Both the position numbers and the translations under genes were made by a program. A stretch of DNA of 64,000 bases from Piliocolobus tephrosceles (Eukaryota; Chordata; Mammalia; Primates; Cercopithecidae): assembly GCF_002776525.5 (NCBI RefSeq), contig NC_045449.1, positions 7,017,207 to 7,081,206 on the forward strand, written 5' to 3'. Below are positions 34,721-48,404 of the stretch, one piece after another. The notes under the pieces were generated by a model that was given only the letters and a program-made list of their open reading frames with translations, did no database searches and was not told the DNA's origin. Positions within the stretch are counted from its first letter, which is position 1. Every line of letters begins with the position of its first letter.

Positions 34721-36375
34721 GGAGGCTGAGGCAGGAGAATCGCTTGAACCTGGGAGGCAGAGGTTGCAGCAAGCCAAGATCGTGCCATTGCACTCCAGCC
34801 TGGGCGACAAGAGCAAAACTCCATCTCAAAAAAACAAAAAATAATAATAGTAAGCCACAAGGGAACCATATTATAGGCAGAAGGAACAGCAAGTGCAAAG
34901 GCCTTATGTTGATTGCCCCTTTGAGACTCATACTAATTAATTTAAAGCAGAATTTCTCAACTTTGACACTGTCAACATTTTTTCTCCCTGCTATCTCTAT
35001 TGCCATTTTGGGCTAATTTTTTGTTGTCCTGCATATTATAGGATATTTAGGAGCATCTCTGACTTCTGTCAATTAGATACACCCTCCCTGCACCTAAGTG
35101 TGACAAAAATGTCTCCAGATATTGCCAAATATTCCAGGGAGGAGAGGAGCAAAATGGGTCCCAGTAAAGTGTGACTGGTGAGCATCATTGTGGATTTTTT
35201 TCCTCTAATGGCCTTGAAGTAAGTAGTTGGATAACAGGATCCAAGTAGGGACCGGACGCGGTGGTTCACGCCTGTAATCCCAGCACTTTGGGAGGCTGAG
35301 GCGGGCTGATCACCTGAGGTCAGGAATTTGAGACCAGCCTGACCGACATGGAGAAACCCTGTCTCTACTAAGAATACAAAATTAACCGGGCATGTTGGCG
35401 CATTCCTGCAATCCCAGCTACTCAGGAGGCAGAAGCAGGAGAATCGCTTGAACCTGGGAGGCAGAGGTTACAGTGAGCCGAGGTCTCACCATTGCACTCC
35501 AGCCTGGGCGACAAGACTGAAACTCCGTCAAAAAAAAAAAAAAAAAGTAAAAAAAAAAGGATCCAAGTAGATGAATAGTTGAAATTAACTAGGGTTGGGT
35601 GTTACTAAAAAGAGGAAGAAGGAATTTTATAATATCTTCATGAGTGTGATTGTGTTAGATTATACATATAAATTGGGTAAGAGGGAGAGCAAACACAAAA
35701 GAGTTGGTGGATAGTGAAAAACTGGTAGGGTCAATGGTTTAGAGGCCCCCTGAGGTGAAGGAAGTGAGGATACATGAGGCTGGGCATGGTGGCTCATGTC
35801 TGTAATCCCAATACTTAGGGAGGCTGAGGTAGGTGGATCACTTGAGCTCAGGAGTTGGAGACCAGCCTGGGCAACATGGCAAAACCTCATCTCTACCAAA
35901 AAAATACAATAGCAAAAAGTTAGCCAGGCATGGTGCCTGGCACCTGTAGTCCTAGCTACTCACTTGAGAGGCTGCGGTGGGAGGATTGCTTAAGCCTGGG
36001 AGGTCGAGGCTACTGTGAGCCATGATCATACCACTGCACTCCAGCCTGGGCAACAGAGGGAGACCCTGTCTCAAAAACAGAAAAACAGGGGCCGGGTGCG
36101 GTGGCTCAAGCCTGTAATCCAGCACTTTGGGAGGCCCAGGTGGGCAGATCACAAGGTCAGGAAATCAAGACCATCCTGACTAACACGGTGAAACCCCGTC
36201 TCTACTAAAAATACAAAAAAAATTAGCCAGGCATGGTGGTGGGCACCTGTAATCCCAGCTACTCAGGAGGCTGAGGCAGGAGAATGGCGTGAACCCGGGA
36301 GGCAGAGCTTGCAGTGAGCCGAGATGGCGCCACTGCACTCCAGCCTGGGCAACAGAGCAAGACTGCGTCTCAAAA

Positions 36376-36490
<115 letters not shown>

Positions 36491-36590
36491 NNNNNNNNNN
36501 NNNNNNNNNNNNNNNNNNNNNNNNNNNNNNNNNNNNNNNNNNNNNNNNNNNNNNNNNNNNNNNNNNNNNNNNNNNNNNNNNNNNNNNNNN
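36491..36590. other. Assembly gap (100 N)
   Basis: Exactly 100 N, inside the purine-only microsatellite. Confidence 0.98.
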
Positions 36591-37630
36591 AAAAAAAAAA
36601 AAAAAAAGGAAGTGAGAATATGTGAGTAAATGAACTAGAAGGCCAGAAATGATTACGAAACATTCCTGGCTTGAATCCAAAAAATTGGAAAAAAGCCAGG
36701 CACAGTGGCTCATGCCTATAATCTTAGCACTTTGGGAGGCCGAAGCAAGCAGATCACTTGAGGCCAAGCAGATTGCTTGAGGCTTGAGACCAGCCTGACT
36801 TGTTAACATGGCAAAACCCCATCTCTACAAAAAATACAAAAATTGGCCAGGCGTCGGAGGCCTGCAGAGAGCCGAGATCACGCTACTGCACTCCAGCTTG
36901 GGTGACAGAGCAAGACTCAGTCTCAAAAAAAAAAAAAAAAAAAAAGCCAGGCGTAATCCCAGCTTCTTGGGAGGTTGAGCCATAAGAACTGCTTGAATCC
37001 AGGAAGCAGAAATTGCAGTGAACTGAGATCACACCACTGCACTCCTGCCTGGGCAACACAGCAAGACTCTGTCTCAAAACAAAAGAAAAAAATTGTTGCT
37101 AGGCATGGCAGCTCATGCCTGTAATCCCAGCATTTTGGAAGGCCAAGGCCAACAGATAGCTTGAGGTCAGGAATTCGAGACCAGCCTGGGCAACGTGGTA
37201 AAACCTATCTCTGCTAAAAATAAAAAAATTAGCCAGGCATGGTGGTGGGTGCCTGTAATCTCCACTACTCGGGTGACTGAGAATCGCTTGAACCCCATAG
37301 GCAGAGGTTGCGGTGAGCCGAGATCATGCCACCGCACTCTAGCCTGGGCAACAGGAGAGAAATTCCCAGCACTTTAGAAGGCCGAGGTTGGCGGATCACT
37401 TGAGTTCATGACCAAACTGGCCAACATGGTGAAACCCTGTCTCTACTAAAAACACAAAAATTAGTCGGGCATGGTGGCGCACACCTGCAATCCCAGCTAC
37501 TCAGGAGGCTGAGGCAGGAGATTCGCTTGAACCCGGGAGGCAGAGGTTGCAGTAAGCCGAGATGGTGCCATTGCACTCCAGCCTGGGCAACAGAGTGAGA
37601 CTCCATCTCAAAAAAAAAAAAAAAAAAAAA

Positions 37631-38879
37631 TTGGGAGAGTTTGTTTTTAGAGATAACAAAGCCTAGGGTAGAGGTCTGAGGATGGGCTGAAGAGGAAGAT
37701 CACTGGAGAAGAGACTGAGGAGCTGAGAGGCCACAATGGATTGCCCTGATGGATTCTGAAGTTATCAACGATGATGTGAGGAAAATAGGTGAAAAGAGGA
37801 AGAGGATGAGCCAGGTGCTAACATTATCAGTGAATGTGGGTGAACAACCAGGTTTGAAGACCCTCGCAACAAGTAAGAGGCAGCAGATCATATAGTTTGA
37901 GACATTAATTTCAAAGAGCAGAGGATTTTGAAAGATGAAGAAAGAATAAGGTCTAAGGCCGGGCGCGGTGGCTCACGCCTATAATCCCAGCACTTTGGGA
38001 GGCCGAGGCGGGCAGATCACGAGGTCAGGAGTTCAAGACCAGCCTGACCAACATGGTGAAACCCCATCTCTACTAAAAATACAAAAATTAGCTGGGCGTG
38101 GTCGTGCACGCCTGTAATCCCAGCTACTCAGGAGGCTGAGGCAGGAGAATCATTTGAACCCGGGAGGCGGAGGTTGCAGTGAGCCAAGATTGCGCTACAG
38201 TACTCCAGCCAGGGTGACAGAACGAGACTCCATCTCAAAAATCAAACAAAAAAAAAAGGGTCTAGACGCAGTACTAGGGAGCAATACTCCCACTTGACTC
38301 TGCAGTATGCAAAGACCAATGAACAAGTCTCTGTAAAGAGGGTTGCCAGGGAAGTGTGCCCTCCAGACGCCAGGTTCCAGTAAAGTCTAGGGAAGGGAGG
38401 TTCAGAGAAGAGGATGGACTTACAAGGATGATGACAGACATTGAGTCCAGAGGTAACAATGGAAAAGTTTGAAAAGTCAAGTCTGGTTGGAAGATTGGGT
38501 GATATTAGGGGATATATACTACAGTATGGGATGGTAGATGATGACATTATGAGTTAAACAACCTCGTATGAAAACCCAACCAACTTGTTTTTTTCTACAG
38601 GAAGATCTTGTGAGTTCTGAAAACTGATACATAAATTAACTTTGGAAACTCGCAGCATTATTTATAAAGTAATTAGTTACTGATTAGATTTAAGGCAGAT
38701 GGAATATTCCAGGTTCTAATTCTGCTTCCTTCAGGACTTCATCCTTGGGCTTTGACCATCTCATCTATCAAATAGGAGTGATAATGTTTTTGCCTACTTG
38801 GGAAACAAGAGGCTGGGCTAAGTGTTCTACTATGGTTCATTCTGGAGTAAATATTTGAGATACAGATTTGGAAAAGAAG
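37631..38879. other. Spacer with one Alu (37958-38257), no gene seen
   Basis: One plus-strand Alu lies at 37958-38257. The flanking sequence (37631-37957 and 38258-38879) is AT-rich, looks like old interspersed repeat or unique spacer, and has no supportable frame. Confidence 0.45.
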
Positions 38880-41800
38880 TGAAAAAGTGACCAACTCATT
38901 TATGAGGCTAGGGTAATCTTGCCCCTGAAATCAGTTAGGAATAATATAAGAAAAGAATTTTAGGCCCGTTTAATCTATGAATATAGACACAAAAGTCTTT
39001 AATAAAATATTACTTAACTAGGCTGGGAGCAGTGGCTCACACCTGCAATCCCAGCACTTTGGGAGGCTGAGATGGGCAGAACACATGAGGCCAGGAGTTC
39101 AAAACCAGCCTGACCAACACAGTGAAACCCTGCTTCTACTAAAAATACAAAAAAATTCAGCCGGGCGCGGTGGCTCACGCCTGTAATCCCAGCACTTTGG
39201 GAGGCTGAGGCAAGTGGATCACAAGGTCAGGAGATTGAGACCATCCTGGCTAACACGATGAAACCCCGTCTCTACTAAAAATACAAAAAATTAGCTGGGT
39301 GTGATGGCGGGCACCTGTAGTCCCAGCTACTAGGAAGGCTGAAGCAGGAGAATGGCATGAACCTGGGAGGCAGAGCTTGCAGTGAGCCGAAATAGCACCA
39401 CTGCACTCCAGCCTGGGCGAAAGGGCAAGACTCTGTCTCACAAAAAAAAAAAAAAAAAAAATTAGCCAAGCGTGGTGACGCACGCCTGTAGTCCCAGCTA
39501 CTCAGGAGGCTGAGGTGGGAGAATCGCTTGAACCTGAGAGGCAGAGGTTGCAGTGAGGCGAGATGGTGCCACTGCACCCCAGCCTGGGTGACACAGCAAG
39601 ATTCTGTCTAAAAAAACAAACAAAAAAAAATTACAAAATCCATCAGTGTAGTTTATCAAATAATAGACTAAAGGAAAAAAATCAGCAGGACACGGTGGCT
39701 CTTGCCTGTAATCCCAGCACTTTGGGAGGCCAAGGTGGGTGAATCATGAGGTCAGGAGATTGAGACCATCCTGGCTAACATGGCGAAACCCCATCTCTAC
39801 TAAAAATACAAAAAATTAGCCAGGGGTGGTGGCACACACCTGTAGTCCCATCCCAGCTACTTGGGAGGCTGAGGCAGGAGAAACACTTGAACCCAGGAGA
39901 CGGAGCTTGCAGTGAGTCGAGATCACGCCGCTGCACTCCAGCCTGGGTGACAGAGTGAGACTTCATCTCAAAAAAAGAACCAAAAAAGCAGAAAAAAAAA
40001 AGATAAAAAATCATATGGCTATTTCAAATGAGAATTTTAAAGGGGACTTGATGAGGTTCAATATCTGCTTATCATAAAAACCCTTAGCACACAAAGTTTA
40101 GGTAGGAAATTCTTATACTTAATGAATACTTAATGAATAATGTTAGACTGATCTCTTTTATTATTGGGGAAAAAAACAAAGATGTCCACTGTTATCACGC
40201 TTATTTTACAAAATCCTGGAGGTCTTGAGCAGTACTACAAGAAAATAAAAGAAACAAGTAGTGCAAAGATAGGAAAGGAAAAAATAAAACTGATTATTTG
40301 CTGGACGCAGTAGCTCACGGCTAATCCCAGCACTTTGGGAGGCCGAGGTGGGTGGATCAACAAGTGAGGAGTTCGAGACCCGCCTGGCCAACGTGGTGAA
40401 CCCATCTCTACTAAAAATACAAAAATTAGCTGCATGTGGTAGCTCACACCTGTAATCCCAGCTGCTTGCGAGGCTGAGGCAGAAGAATCACTTGAACCTG
40501 GAAGGTAGAGGTCACAGTGAGCCAAGATCACACTACTGCACTCCAGCCTGGGCAACAGAGCAAGACTCCGTCTCAAAAAAACAAAACAAAACAAAAACCC
40601 TGATTATTTGCAGGTAGTATAATCATCTACTTAGAAAAACCAATAAAATCACCAGTCACAGGAGCTCACGCCTGTAATCCCAGCACTTAGGGAGGCTAAG
40701 GCAGGTGGATCACCTGAGGTCTGGAGTTCGAGACCAGCCTAACCAACATAAAGAAACCCCACCTCTACTAAAAATACAAAATTAGCCAGGAATAGTGGTG
40801 TATGCCTGTAATCCCAGCTACTCAGGAGGTTGAGACAGGAGAATTGCTTTAACCCCGGAGGCAGAGGTTGCAGTGAGCTGAGATAGTGCCATTGCACCCT
40901 AGCCTGGGTAATGATTGAAACTCCATCTTAAAATAAATAAATACAATAAAATCAACAGAAAGACTGTAGAACCAGCAAGGGTATTCATAAAGGTTGTTGT
41001 GTACAAAATTAACCTATAAAACAAATAAACAAACAAAAACTACCAGTATTTTACTGCACCAGAAATAACCAATCAGAAAATGTTAAGAAAAAAAAAACAA
41101 AAAACAAAAAACAAGGCCAGGCACAATGGCTCATGCCTGTAATCTCAGCACTCAGGGAGGCCAAGGTAGGTGGATACTTGAGCCCAAGAGTTTTAGGCCG
41201 GCCTAGGCAACATAGGGAAACCCTGTCTCTACAAAAAAAATACAAAAATTTGCTGGGCATGGTGGTATGTGTCTGTAGTCCCAGGTACTTGGGAGGCTGA
41301 AGTGGGAGGATTTCTTGAGCCCAGGAGGTCAAGACTGCAGTGAGCTGTGATTGCACCACTATACTCCAGCCAGGACAACAGAGTGGCACTCTGTTTCAAA
41401 AAAAAAGAAGAAAGAAAAAGAATAATAAAAATAACATTCAATGGCCAGGTGCGGTGGCTCACAGTTGTAATCCCAGCACTTTGGGAGGCCGAGGTGGGTG
41501 GATCACAAGGTCAGGAGTCGGAGACCAGCCTGTCCGTCCAACATGGCGAAAGCCCGTTTCTGCTAAAAATACAAAAAATTAGCCAGGCGTGGTGGCACAC
41601 GCCTGTAGTCCCAGATACTTGGGAGGGTGAGGCAGGAGAATTGCTTGAACCAGGGAGGTGGAGGTTGCAGTGAGCCAAGATCTCACCATTGCACTCCAGC
41701 CTGGGCAACAGGGTGAGACTATGTCTCAAAAATAAATAAATAAATAACATCCAATTTACATCAGTGACAAAGTTATAAGGCATCTAGGAATTAACCAAGA

Positions 41801-44160
41801 ATTCCTAAAACTTTAGTGGAAAAATGCTTTTTAATTCTCATAAAATACATAGATGACAGCCTGAATATATAAATCAATAGTCCATGCTCTCGAACAGGAT
41901 GACTTAATATTATAAAGATATCAGTTGTCCTTAGAATAACTTATAATTAAATGCTACCAATAAAAATCTAACTGGCAGCCAGGTGTGGTGGCTCACGCCA
42001 GTAATTCCAGCACTTTGGGAGGCCGAAGCAGGTGGATCACCTGAGGTCAGGAGTTCAAGACCAGCCTGACCAACATGGTGAAACTCCATCTCTACTAAAA
42101 ATACAAAAATTAGCCCATAGTGGTGGCTTATGCCATAATCCCAGCTACATGGGAGGCCAAGGCAGAAGAATATCTTTTTTTTTTTTTTTTTTTTTTGAGA
42201 TGGAGTCTCGCTCTGTCGCCCAGGCTGGAGTGCAGTGGCCGGATCTCAGCTCACTGCAAGCTCCGCCTCCCGGGTTTACCCCATTCTCCTGCCTCAGCCT
42301 CCTGAGTAGCTGGGACTACAGGCGCCCGCCACCTCGCCCGGCTAGTTTTTTGTATTTTTTAGTAGAGATGGGGTTTCACCAGGTTAGCCAGGATGGTCTC
42401 GATCTCCTGACCTCATGATCCGCCCGTCTCGGCCTCCCAAAGTGCTGGGATTACAGGCTTGAGCCACCGCGCCCGGCCAGGAGAATATCTTGAACCCGGG
42501 AGGCAGATGTTGCAGTGAGCTGAGATCGTGCCATTGCACTCTAGCCTGGGTGACAAGATCGACATTCCATCTCAAAAAAGAAAAGATAGGCTGGGCGCGG
42601 TGGCTTATGCCTGTGATCCCAGCACTTTGGGAGGCCGAGGCGGGCAGATCATGAGGTTAAGAGATTGAGACCATCCTGGCCAATATGGTGAAACCCTCTC
42701 TCTACCAAAAATACAAAAAATTAGCCTGGTGTGGTGGCAGGCGCCTGTAATCCCAGCTACTTGGGAGGCTGACTCAGGAGAATCGCTTGAACTCAGGAGG
42801 TGGAGGTTGCAGTGAGCCGAGATGGCACCATTGCACTCCAGCCTGGGCAAAAAGAGCGAAACTCCATCTCAAAAAAAAAAAAAAAAAAAAAATCCAACGA
42901 TTGTTTTAGTTTTTTTTTAACGTTAAATTTATGTAAGCAAGTTTTTTTTTTTTTTTTTTTTTTTTAAGGATCTTGTTAAGTGTATCCCCAAACTTGTATA
43001 GAGCAATAAGAAACAACAAATATTAAGTCTATAGTGAAAAGAAAGAGTAACGGCCGGGCATGTTGGCTCAAACTTGTAATCCAGCACTTTGGGAGGCTGA
43101 GGCGGGCGGATCACTTGAGGACAGGAGTTCAAGACCAGCCTGGCCAACATGGTGAAAGCCGGTCTCTACTAAAAATACAAAACAATTAGCCAGGCATGGT
43201 GGTGGGCGCCTATAACCCCAGCTACTCAGGAGGCTGAGGCAGGGGAATCCCTTGAACCCAGGAGACAGAGGTTGCAGTGAGTCGAGATTAGGCTATTGCA
43301 ATCCAGCCTGGGCAACAAGAGAAAACTCTGTCTCAAAAAAAGAAAGAAAGAAAGAGTAACAAGAAATCTCTTGCCTTTCCCGGAAATTTAAACTTGCTAC
43401 AAAGTATCACAAAAAAAGTCAACTTGTGCAAGAACAGACAAATAAATCAATGGAACAGAATACAAATTCAGAGACAGACCCTTACATCATACATCAGAAT
43501 GTGATATATGATAAAAGTGGTTCACTAAAGAGAAAAATAAATTGGATCCCTAACACCTAAAACAAGGATGAATTCTAGAGGAATCAAGAAGACCTAAATG
43601 TGAAAAGTAAAACTGTAAAGTTACTGGAAGAAAATGTAAAAAAATACATCTGTGGTGCAGAGTTGGGAAAGAATATATACAAATTATCAACAATCACAAA
43701 CCATAAGGAGAAAAAAATGGTCATTCTCATTACACTTAAATTAAGAATTTCTATTCTGGCCAGGAGCGGTGGCTCACAACTATAATCCTAGCACTCTGGG
43801 AGGCCGAGGTGGGTGGGTCACTTGAGGTCAGGAGCTCCAGACCCATCTCACCAACATGGCAAAACACCGTCTCTACTAAAAATACAAAAATTAGCTGCAT
43901 GTGCTAGGTCACACCTGTAATCCCAGCTACTCAGGAGGCTAAGGCAAGAAAATCACTTGAACCCAGTGGGCAGAGGTTGCAGTGAGCCAAGGTTGCGCCA
44001 TTGCACTCCAGCCTGGGTGACAGAGCCAGACTCCATCTGAAAAAAAGAAAAAATAAATAAATCTATTTCATGAAGTTCACAAAGGAAAAATTAATATAGA
44101 GATAATAGAAAAGGAGAAGGTATTTGCAATGCCTAAATCTGACAAGTAACTGATCTCTCT
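38880..44160 (+). mobile_element. Fragmented L1 ORF2 remnant
   Basis: Successive non-Alu pieces are collinear with the 3' half of L1 ORF2: 38880-39019, 39632-39682, 40000-40297, 40599-40650, 40946-41113, 41749-41975, 43359-43759 and 44063-44160. Examples are a segment like CCAACTCATTTATGAGGCT, one like AAAGATGTCCACTG and one like AAATCAATGGAACAGAATAC, in ORF2 order. Frames are broken throughout. Later pieces (44783-45008, 45312-45388, 45496-45570) may be its diverged 3' end. It is inactive. Confidence 0.75.
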
Positions 44161-46036
44161 CTCTCTTTTTTTTGTTTTGTTTTTTTTTTTTTTTGAGATG
44201 AAGTCTCGCTCTTGTTGCCCAGGCTGGAGTGCAATGGCGCGATCTCGGCTCACCGCAACTTCCGCCTCCTGGTTCAGTTGATTCTCCTGAGTAGCTGGGA
44301 TTACAGGCATGCACCACCACACCAGGCTAAATTTGTATTTTTAGTAGAGACAGGGTTTCTCCATGTTGGTCAGGCTAGTCTCAAACTCCTGACCTCAGGT
44401 GATCGGCCCACCTTAGCCTCCCAAAGTGCTGGGATTACAGGCATGAGCCACTGCACCCAGCCTGATCTCATTTTGTTTGTTTGTTTGTTTGAGAGGGACC
44501 CTCGCTCTGTCACCCAGGCTGGAGTGCAGTGGCATGATCTCGTCTCACTGCAATTTCCACCACCCGGGTTCAAATGGTTCTCTTGCCTTAGCCTCCCTAG
44601 TAGCTGGAATTACAGGCACCCGTCACCGTGCCTCGTGATGCCTGGCTAATTTTTGTATTTTTAGTAGAGGCAGGGTTTCAGTATGTTGGCCAGGCTGATG
44701 TCGAACCCCTGACCTCAGGTGATCTGCCAGCCTCAGCCTCCCAAAGTGCTGGGATTACAGGCATAAGCCACCACGCCCAGCCAGTGCCATATTATTTGTT
44801 GTGGTTGAGAAATGGAGGCGCAATGGGTGCTCCTCAGTGGGACTGTGAGCAGGTAAAGTGTGATGCAACTCATACTGTAAAGTATCATGCAGCCACAGCT
44901 TTGATCATCATACAACACAAGTGGATTTTAAAATCATCGTGGTTACTGAAAATAAGATCAGAGTGAAATATATAACAAGATGCTATTTACGGAAATTTAA
45001 AATGTTTGGGCCGGGCGTGATGACTCACACCTGTAATCCCAGCACTTTGGGAGGCTGAGGTGGGCAGATCACTTGAGGTCAGGTGTTGAAGACCAGCCTG
45101 GACAACATGGTGAAACCCCATCTCTACTTAAAATACAAAAATTAGCCAGGCACAGTGGCGCGAGCCTGTAATCCCAGCTACTTGGGAGGCTGAGGCAGGA
45201 GAATCACTTGAACCTGGGAAGCAGAGGCTGCAGTGAATGGAGATCACCCCACTGCACTCCAGCCTGGGTGACAGAGTGAGACTGTGTCTCATAAAAAGAA
45301 AAAAAAAACTTTGCACACAAAATGATTTATATTTTGTAAGAGCACAAAGCAAAACAAATGAACATTTAATGCATTGCAATAATCTACTTTTTTTTTTTCT
45401 TGTGACACGGTCTTGCTCAAGTGATCCTCCTGTCTCAGCCTCCTAATCTGCTAGGATAACAGTGGGATTACAGGTGTGAGTCACCACACCCAGCCTGGAA
45501 TAATTGACTTTTGAAGGAGGAAAAATGAGAAATGGGTATGGAAATAGATAATTAAAAAAATTAATAAGCATTTCGGTGTGGTGACTCAAGCCTGTAGTCT
45601 CAGCTACCTGGGAGGCTGAGGTGAGAGGGCTGCTTGAGCCCAGGAAGTGTAGGCTGCAGCAATCCGTGACTGCGCCTCTCACTCGAACCTGAGCAACAGA
45701 GACCTCAACTCAAAACCAATAAAATTGCCGGGCACGGTGGCTCACGCCAGTAATCCCAGCATTTTGGGAGCCCGAGGCAAGTGGATCACCTGAGGTCAGG
45801 ACTTGGCGACAAGCCTGACCAACATGGTGAAATCCCCCATCTCCACTAAAAATACAAAATTAGCCAGGCCTAGTGGCGCATGCCTATAATGTCATCTATT
45901 CCGGAGGCTGAGGCAGGAGAATGGCTTGAACCTGGGAGGCGGAGGTTGCAGTGAGCCAAGGATTGCATCATTGCACTCCAGCCTGGGTAACAAGAGCGAA
46001 ACTCCATCTCAAAACAAACAAAAACAAAAATAAAAA
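39020..46036. mobile_element. Alus inserted in and after the L1 remnant
   Basis: Plus-strand: 39020-39160 with 39459-39631 (outer), interrupted by AluY 39161-39458; then 39683-39998, 40298-40598, 40651-40945, 41114-41434 and 41442-41748; then 41976-42166 with 42479-42587 (outer), interrupted by a minus-strand AluY at about 42175-42478; then 42588-42891, 43052-43358, 43760-44062, 45009-45309, 45573-45725 (fragment) and 45728-46036. Minus-strand: 44168-44462, 44472-44782 and fragment 45389-45496. Confidence 0.8.
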
Positions 46037-46212
46037 TGAGAAATAGATCGATGAAGACAGTGTGCTAAGAACTGTGTCATTTATTCAGTCTTCTGTGCTG
46101 GAACTCAGGGATCAAGGTCCCCAGAAGCCGGAAATGAAGTGAACCTGTGGAGCAGGAGCTGGGTGGGGAAGCTTTCTCTGAAGGAAGAATAGGAGTCCTT
46201 TGGCATTCCGGC

Positions 46213-46509
46213 TTTTTTTTTTTTTTTTTTTCTTGAGACGGAGTCTCACTCTGTCGCCAGGCTGGAGTGCAGGGGCACGATCTCGGCTCGCTGCAACCTC
46301 CACCTCCCGGGTTCAAGCCATTCTCCTGCCTCAGCCTCCCGAGTAGCTGGGATTACAGGTGTGCACGCCTGGCTAATTTTTGTATCTTTAGCAGAGATGG
46401 GGTTTCTCCATGTTGGCCGGGCTGGTTTCAAACTCCTGACCTCAGGGAATCCGCCTTCCTCGGCCTCCCAAAGTGCTGGGATTACAGGTGTGAGCCACCG
46501 CGCCCAGCC
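46213..46509 (-). mobile_element. Alu upstream of SLC2A4
   Basis: Full-length minus-strand Alu with a leading T-run and a conventional end (GCCACCGCGCCCAGCC). Confidence 0.9.
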
Positions 46510-47639
46510 GGCATTCCATATTTTGCAGGGGATTAGTGCAGCAAAGGGATCAAGAAGGGGTGTAACGGCACAGCGTGTTCTGGGTACAATAAGGACTTAG
46601 GCATTGCCCAGAACAGGAGGCGAAGGAGATAGAAGGAGAGGCAGGAGAGATAGGTAAGGCCAGAGATCGGAGAAGAGAGGCAGGAGTTCACTCTGAAAAG
46701 GGATTTGAACTTGACAGTTGGGGCAATAGAAACAGTGACTTCTTGCATGAGACATGAGACTGGACCTTTGAAAATTGTTCTCTGCCCTCGTCATAAAGTA
46801 AAGAAGAAGAGCAGGAAGACCAGTGAGGGTGATGGTGATCTGGACTGAAGTGGCAGCCGCCACAGAGAATATCGGATGAATATGAGAGAGTTTTGGAGGT
46901 CAAAGCACCAACGTTGAAAACTGACTGGATAAACGGGGAGAGCGGCGCAGGACAGGAGGAATCGCGCTTGACTTCTACCATAGGCGTGACTGGGCGAGTA
47001 ATTCACTGAAATAAGGAAGTTAGGAGCAGGAGCAGGTTTGGACATGCTGATCACTAGAGCTGCCACATCCAGGCGGTAACGAACACCTGGATTTGCAGCT
47101 CCAGAGAAGGGCCTGGGTTACATGTCCCTGAAGCCTTAGGGTGACCGAAAGGCGAGAGAGAGTGGGTTGAGATTCCAAGTGCAATCCACTACGGCTCCTC
47201 GCTCGCCCTCCAGGTGGCACCACAGCCCTGCGCTTCCGAAGCCCGTTTTCTGAGCCAGACACTCCACGCTCTGGGTATCTCGGTTCTCTCTCCCCACGCG
47301 CCGACTCTAGGTCGCGCACTTCCTGCCTGGCAGAATTTGGCCGAGGATCCAAACCCGGAGCAGCCTCCAGAGAGCGTGTCGTCCACGCGGCCAGCATATG
47401 GTCAGAGACCTCGGAGGCTCAGAGACCTTAGGGCTGGTGGTGTGGTCGGTGTGACCACTTGTCCCTCGGACCGGCTCCAGGAACCAACCTGGGGAATGTG
47501 TGTAGGCGAAGGACGGGATAGGCAGCGCCCGGAGCAGGGAGGCACTGCCAAGCAGGCCGGCCACCAGACCCGCTCTGGGAACGGAATTTCCTGGCCCCCA
47601 GGGCCACACTCGCGTGGGAAGCATGTCGCGGACCCTTTA
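46510..47639. other. SLC2A4 distal 5' flank, no gene seen
   Basis: Single-copy-looking or ancient-repeat sequence, becoming GC-richer from about 47170. No frame has recognisable similarity. It may hold distal SLC2A4 regulatory sequence. Confidence 0.4.
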
Positions 47640-48404
47640 AGGCTCCATCTCCCTGTCTCTCCGCCCCCGCCTGGGACAGGCCGGGACGCCCGGGACCTGA
47701 CATTTGGAGGCTCCCAACGTGGGAGCTAAAAATAGCCGCCCCGGGTTACTTTGGGGCATTGCTCCTCTCCCAACCCGCGAGCCGGCTCGCGAGCCGTCTT
47801 AGGCCTCTGGAGTTTCCCCGGGGAAAGTATACCTGGCCTCTCCTCTCCTCTCCGACCCCACAGTCCGGACCCGCAGAGTTTAAGATGCTTCTGCAGCCCG
47901 GGAGCTTAGCGGGTGGGCGGAGTCCTAACACGTGGGTGGGCGGGGCCTTTTGTTTCAGGGACTCTTCTCAAAACTTCTCAGTCGGAGGTTGGCGGGAACC
48001 CGAGAGGCGTGACTCTCCAGCCACAAGGAGGGGCGTGGCCTCACTGGCCGGCCCCATTAACTCCAGCCAAACTTTAAATCCCAGGCGGAGGGGGCGTGGC
48101 CTTCTGGGGTGTGCGGGCTCCTGGCCAATGGGTGCTGTGAAGGGCGTGGCCCGCGGGGGCAGAAGCGAGGTGGCGGGGGCTCCTAGCGTCTTTTCCCCCA
48201 GCCTGGCTCCGCCAGATCTGCGGGAGCCCCACTGCTCTCTGGCACCTTGGCTTGTGGCTGTAGGTCCCATCGGGCCCGCCCTCGCTCGTCACTCCGGGAC
48301 CCCCACGGCCCCCGCAGCTTCTGCGCGCCAGGCCGGGGCCAGAGACTCCCGGATCTGTTCTTTCATCTTCGCCGCCCCTGCGCGTCCAGCTCTTCTAAGA
48401 CGAG
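47640..48404 (+). promoter_or_regulatory. SLC2A4: SLC2A4 promoter and 5' UTR
   Basis: A MEF2 site CTAAAAATAG lies at 47726-47735, about 670 bp before the ATG. This matches the known MEF2 element of the GLUT4 promoter, which drives muscle and fat expression. Downstream are a CACGTG at 47929-47934, GC boxes at 47911-47920 and 47935-47947, three exact GGGCGTGGCC boxes at 48031-48040, 48092-48101 and 48142-48151 (KLF/Sp type), and CCAAT at 48125-48129. The start site is probably around 48200 (inference). Confidence 0.8.

Larger units (their letters stand above)
34193..34843 (+). mobile_element. Nested Alus broken by assembly gap
   Basis: An outer plus-strand Alu left arm (34193-34324) is interrupted by a young plus-strand AluY (34325-34579) whose 3' end runs into the gap. 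After the gap and a 36-bp palindrome, the outer Alu right arm resumes at about 34721 and runs to its A-tail at 34843. Confidence 0.75.
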
